Positions 62,232-64,000 of a DNA stretch of 64,000 bases are shown one piece after another; the stretch's first letter is position 1; each line of letters starts with the position of its first letter. This DNA comes from Acinetobacter shaoyimingii (GTDB lineage: Bacteria > Pseudomonadota > Gammaproteobacteria > Pseudomonadales > Moraxellaceae): NCBI RefSeq assembly GCF_011578045.1, contig NZ_CP049801.1, positions 992,001 through 1,056,000 on the forward strand. Reading direction: 5' to 3'. The position numbers were made by a program, and so were the translations under genes. The notes below the pieces were generated by a model. That model did no database searches. It was given only the letters and a program-made list of their open reading frames with translations, and had not been told where the DNA came from.

Positions 62232-63626
62232 TTAGTGATCGCTAAATTCATCATGTTGTGGAGCAGGTTGACGGAAACCTTTGGTTTTATACCCTAAGTA
62301 TAAAATACCAAACATTGCCCACCATAAACCAAATTTCAATGCTGAATCTTCAATTTCTAGCCACATTGCAAAAATACTAATGAAGCCAAGTAATGGAATA
62401 ATCACAAAACTTACAATATCTTTGATATTTTTGGTACGACCATCACGAAGTGCATAACGAGAAATCACCGATAAATTGACAAAGGTAAATGCTGTTAATG
62501 CACCAAAACTGATCATTGAAATCACAATATCAAGATCCATAAACCCTGCAGTTAATGCCACGATACCAACGATGATAATGTTGTATGAAGGCGTAAAGTT
62601 TTTTGGACTAATATGACCAAATAACTTTTTATTAATTACGCCATCACGACCCATAACATACATCAAACGTGATACACCTGCATGTGCGGAAATACCAGAC
62701 GCCATTACCGTTACGATTGCAAATGCAAGAACATAGGATTGGAACAGCGAACCACCCACCAAGAGTAAAATTTCAGGTTGTGTTTCAGCAATATTCTTGA
62801 AGTATGTTCCAGGTGCTTGTGGAAAGTACAACTGCATGAAATAAGTGCTAACAATGAAGATAACACCTGCAACCAAAGCAGTCATAAAGATCGCTTTTGG
62901 TAGTGTTTTTTCAGTGTCTTTGGTCTCTTCCGCAAGTGAACTGAGTGAGTCAAACCCTGTGAACGAGAAGCATAATAATGTCGCACCAGTGATTAATGGA
63001 CCAATTGCGGTAAGCTCATTCCAAAATGGTTCTAAGCTCCACAATTGATAGCGCTCATCGGCTGGTAGTGGACCATCTGCATTGAAGCCAGCTTGCAACT
63101 TGGTATAAATCATCCATGTAAATACAGCAATAACAATCAGCTGAATCAATACAATGATACTGTTAAAGTTTGCGACAAAACGTGCACCACGAAGGTTAAT
63201 GCCTGTCATAAATGCAGTGAGTAAAATGACCCATACCCAGTGATTCACAGTAGGGAATAAAGCTTCAAGATAGATCACAGCAAGAATGATATTCACCATT
63301 GGTGACAGTAAATAGTCTAACCAAGATGACCATCCCACCATAAAGCCTACATTGGGGTGAATCGATTTTTGTGCATAGGTATATGCAGAACCAGATGACG
63401 GGTAACGACGAATCATATGGCCGTAACTGATCGAGGTAAATAAAATTGCGATCAATGCAATAATATAAGACGTTGGCACATGAAAATGACTTTCTTCTGA
63501 TACTAAGCCAAAAGTATCGAATAATGTCATTGGCTGAATATAAGCTAAACCAATAATAATGATGTGCCAGAGACCTAGCGTTTTTTGCAGTTTAGCTGCC
63601 GATTGAGTCCCAGAAGTATTTGTCAA
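62232..63626 (-). CDS. APC family amino acid / amine permease
   Basis: The 464-residue protein has about twelve membrane helices of the amino acid-polyamine-organocation family. GLWHIIIIGLAYIQPMTLFD at the N-terminus holds the substrate-site break in TM1 (G-[LI]-A-Y), and TM6 contains LLCFSFTGFDSLSSLAEETKD, the usual F-x-G-F/A-x-S-x-E loop. The substrate (amino acid, ethanolamine or putrescine) cannot be settled. The start is a TTG at 63626, with AGAGGA eight bases upstream; no in-frame ATG is nearby. It lies downstream of a partial alcohol dehydrogenase gene on the same strand. Confidence 0.88.
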   Translation of the reverse strand: MTNTSGTQSAAKLQKTLGLWHIIIIGLAYIQPMTLFDTFGLVSEESHFHVPTSYIIALIAILFTSISYGHMIRRYPSSGSAYTYAQKSIHPNVGFMVGWSSWLDYLLSPMVNIILAVIYLEALFPTVNHWVWVILLTAFMTGINLRGARFVANFNSIIVLIQLIVIAVFTWMIYTKLQAGFNADGPLPADERYQLWSLEPFWNELTAIGPLITGATLLCFSFTGFDSLSSLAEETKDTEKTLPKAIFMTALVAGVIFIVSTYFMQLYFPQAPGTYFKNIAETQPEILLLVGGSLFQSYVLAFAIVTVMASGISAHAGVSRLMYVMGRDGVINKKLFGHISPKNFTPSYNIIIVGIVALTAGFMDLDIVISMISFGALTAFTFVNLSVISRYALRDGRTKNIKDIVSFVIIPLLGFISIFAMWLEIEDSALKFGLWWAMFGILYLGYKTKGFRQPAPQHDEFSDH

Positions 63627-63828
63627 CGGCGTTATCCTCTTAATCGTTGATCAAGGATCAGTCAAATCTAATAAGGATCGTTTGAGACGAACGATCCCCC
63701 CTGTGTGGTGAAACAAAAGTGCGCCAATCTATACTAAAAAGGTGTACTTTGTCAGTAACTTCTAAGAAGTTTTAGCAGAAAATATGCCAAGTTGTATAAA
63801 AAATAAATAACTTTGCATTCTGCAAGAT

Positions 63829-63860
63829 AAAAGCCCGATGTTTAAAAAAACATCAGGCTA
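63829..63860 (-). terminator. Terminator of the partial alcohol dehydrogenase gene
   Basis: GCCCGATGTTT and AAACATCAGGC (one mismatch) around AAAA. Read on the minus strand the stem is followed by TTTT, about 35 bp after the stop codon. Confidence 0.75.
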
Positions 63861-63893
63861 GATTTAGGCGTATATTGGCTTATTTTTTTTAAA

Positions 63894-64000
63894 TTACCAA
63901 GCTTTTTCTAAAATTGATTTCAAGTCTTTTTGCGATGTTTCTTTTGGATTAAAAATAATGGAACCATCATTCAATGCTTTTTCGGCAATTTCATCAAATT
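63894..64000 (-). CDS. Iron-containing alcohol dehydrogenase, C-terminus only (5' part outside window)
   Basis: The minus strand from the right edge reads 34 codons and a TAA: EIAEKALNDGSIIFNPKE, then SQKDLKSILEKAW. This matches the C-terminal end of group III iron-dependent alcohol dehydrogenases (A-x-K-A-L-x-D...NP...I..I...A). The rest of the gene, including the iron-binding histidines, lies beyond the window, so the substrate cannot be assigned. A hairpin terminator follows. Confidence 0.72.
   Translation of the reverse strand, partial: FDEIAEKALNDGSIIFNPKETSQKDLKSILEKAW

Overview
The window is a chromosomal segment of an AT-rich gammaproteobacterium, almost certainly an Acinetobacter species. 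The strongest markers are the rubA-rubB-estB-oxyR gene order (described as an operon in Acinetobacter ADP1), a complete AdeIJK-type RND efflux operon, a Wzi-type outer-membrane protein, and many short A/T-flanked intrinsic terminators. It is mostly core genome: no tRNA or rRNA genes, no CRISPR array and no recognisable insertion sequence or integrase were seen. Species was not determined.

Layout, left half. 1-3818: tesA (cut by the left edge) diverges from the ybbA-ybbP ABC exporter genes. 3.9-7.8 kb: rhomboid protease, mtgA, ppk1. 7.9-11.5 kb: oxyR, estB, rubB and the 54-residue rubredoxin rubA, all on the minus strand, for electron transfer to alkane hydroxylase plus peroxide sensing. 12-15.4 kb: apt, a YqiA-like esterase, a long non-coding gap, lysS. 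15.7-21.1 kb: Wzi-like porin, a conserved unknown, a GNAT acetyltransferase, and cysD/cysN (ATP sulfurylase) split by a palindromic repeat. 21.1-23.2 kb: an AT-rich two-gene FRG-DUF262 cassette, the best candidate for an uncharacterised (defence-like) system. 23.2-26.6 kb: PECR-like reductase, a small secreted Cys protein, a kinase-like protein and a lipoprotein nucleosidase. 26.6-31 kb: a gene-poor AT-rich stretch with two orphan peptides carrying double-glycine-type leaders, flanking a quinone oxidoreductase and an alpha carbonic anhydrase.

Layout, right half. 31-36 kb: fatty-acid hydroxylase, amidase, a lipoprotein and a J-domain protein. 36-41 kb: a large AT-rich protein of unknown function just downstream of valS. 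41-45 kb: an unknown protein, an SDR, a membrane-anchored unknown and two YbjQ-type proteins. 45-51.7 kb: PAP2 phosphatase-adeI-adeJ-adeK as one tightly packed operon with a hairpin in its leader. 52-56 kb: Gcr-type membrane protein and ispB diverging from rplU-rpmA. 56-64 kb: lolA, an RsiV/DUF3298 lipoprotein, serS, cysG, trmL, a secreted unknown, an APC permease, and the C-terminus of an iron-containing alcohol dehydrogenase cut by the right edge.

Functional links: cysD, cysN and cysG all serve assimilatory sulfate reduction (activation and sirohaem), although cysG is 40 kb away. ORF starts were re-chosen where a downstream start codon has a better ribosome binding site. All homology statements are from reading the sequence; no search was run.
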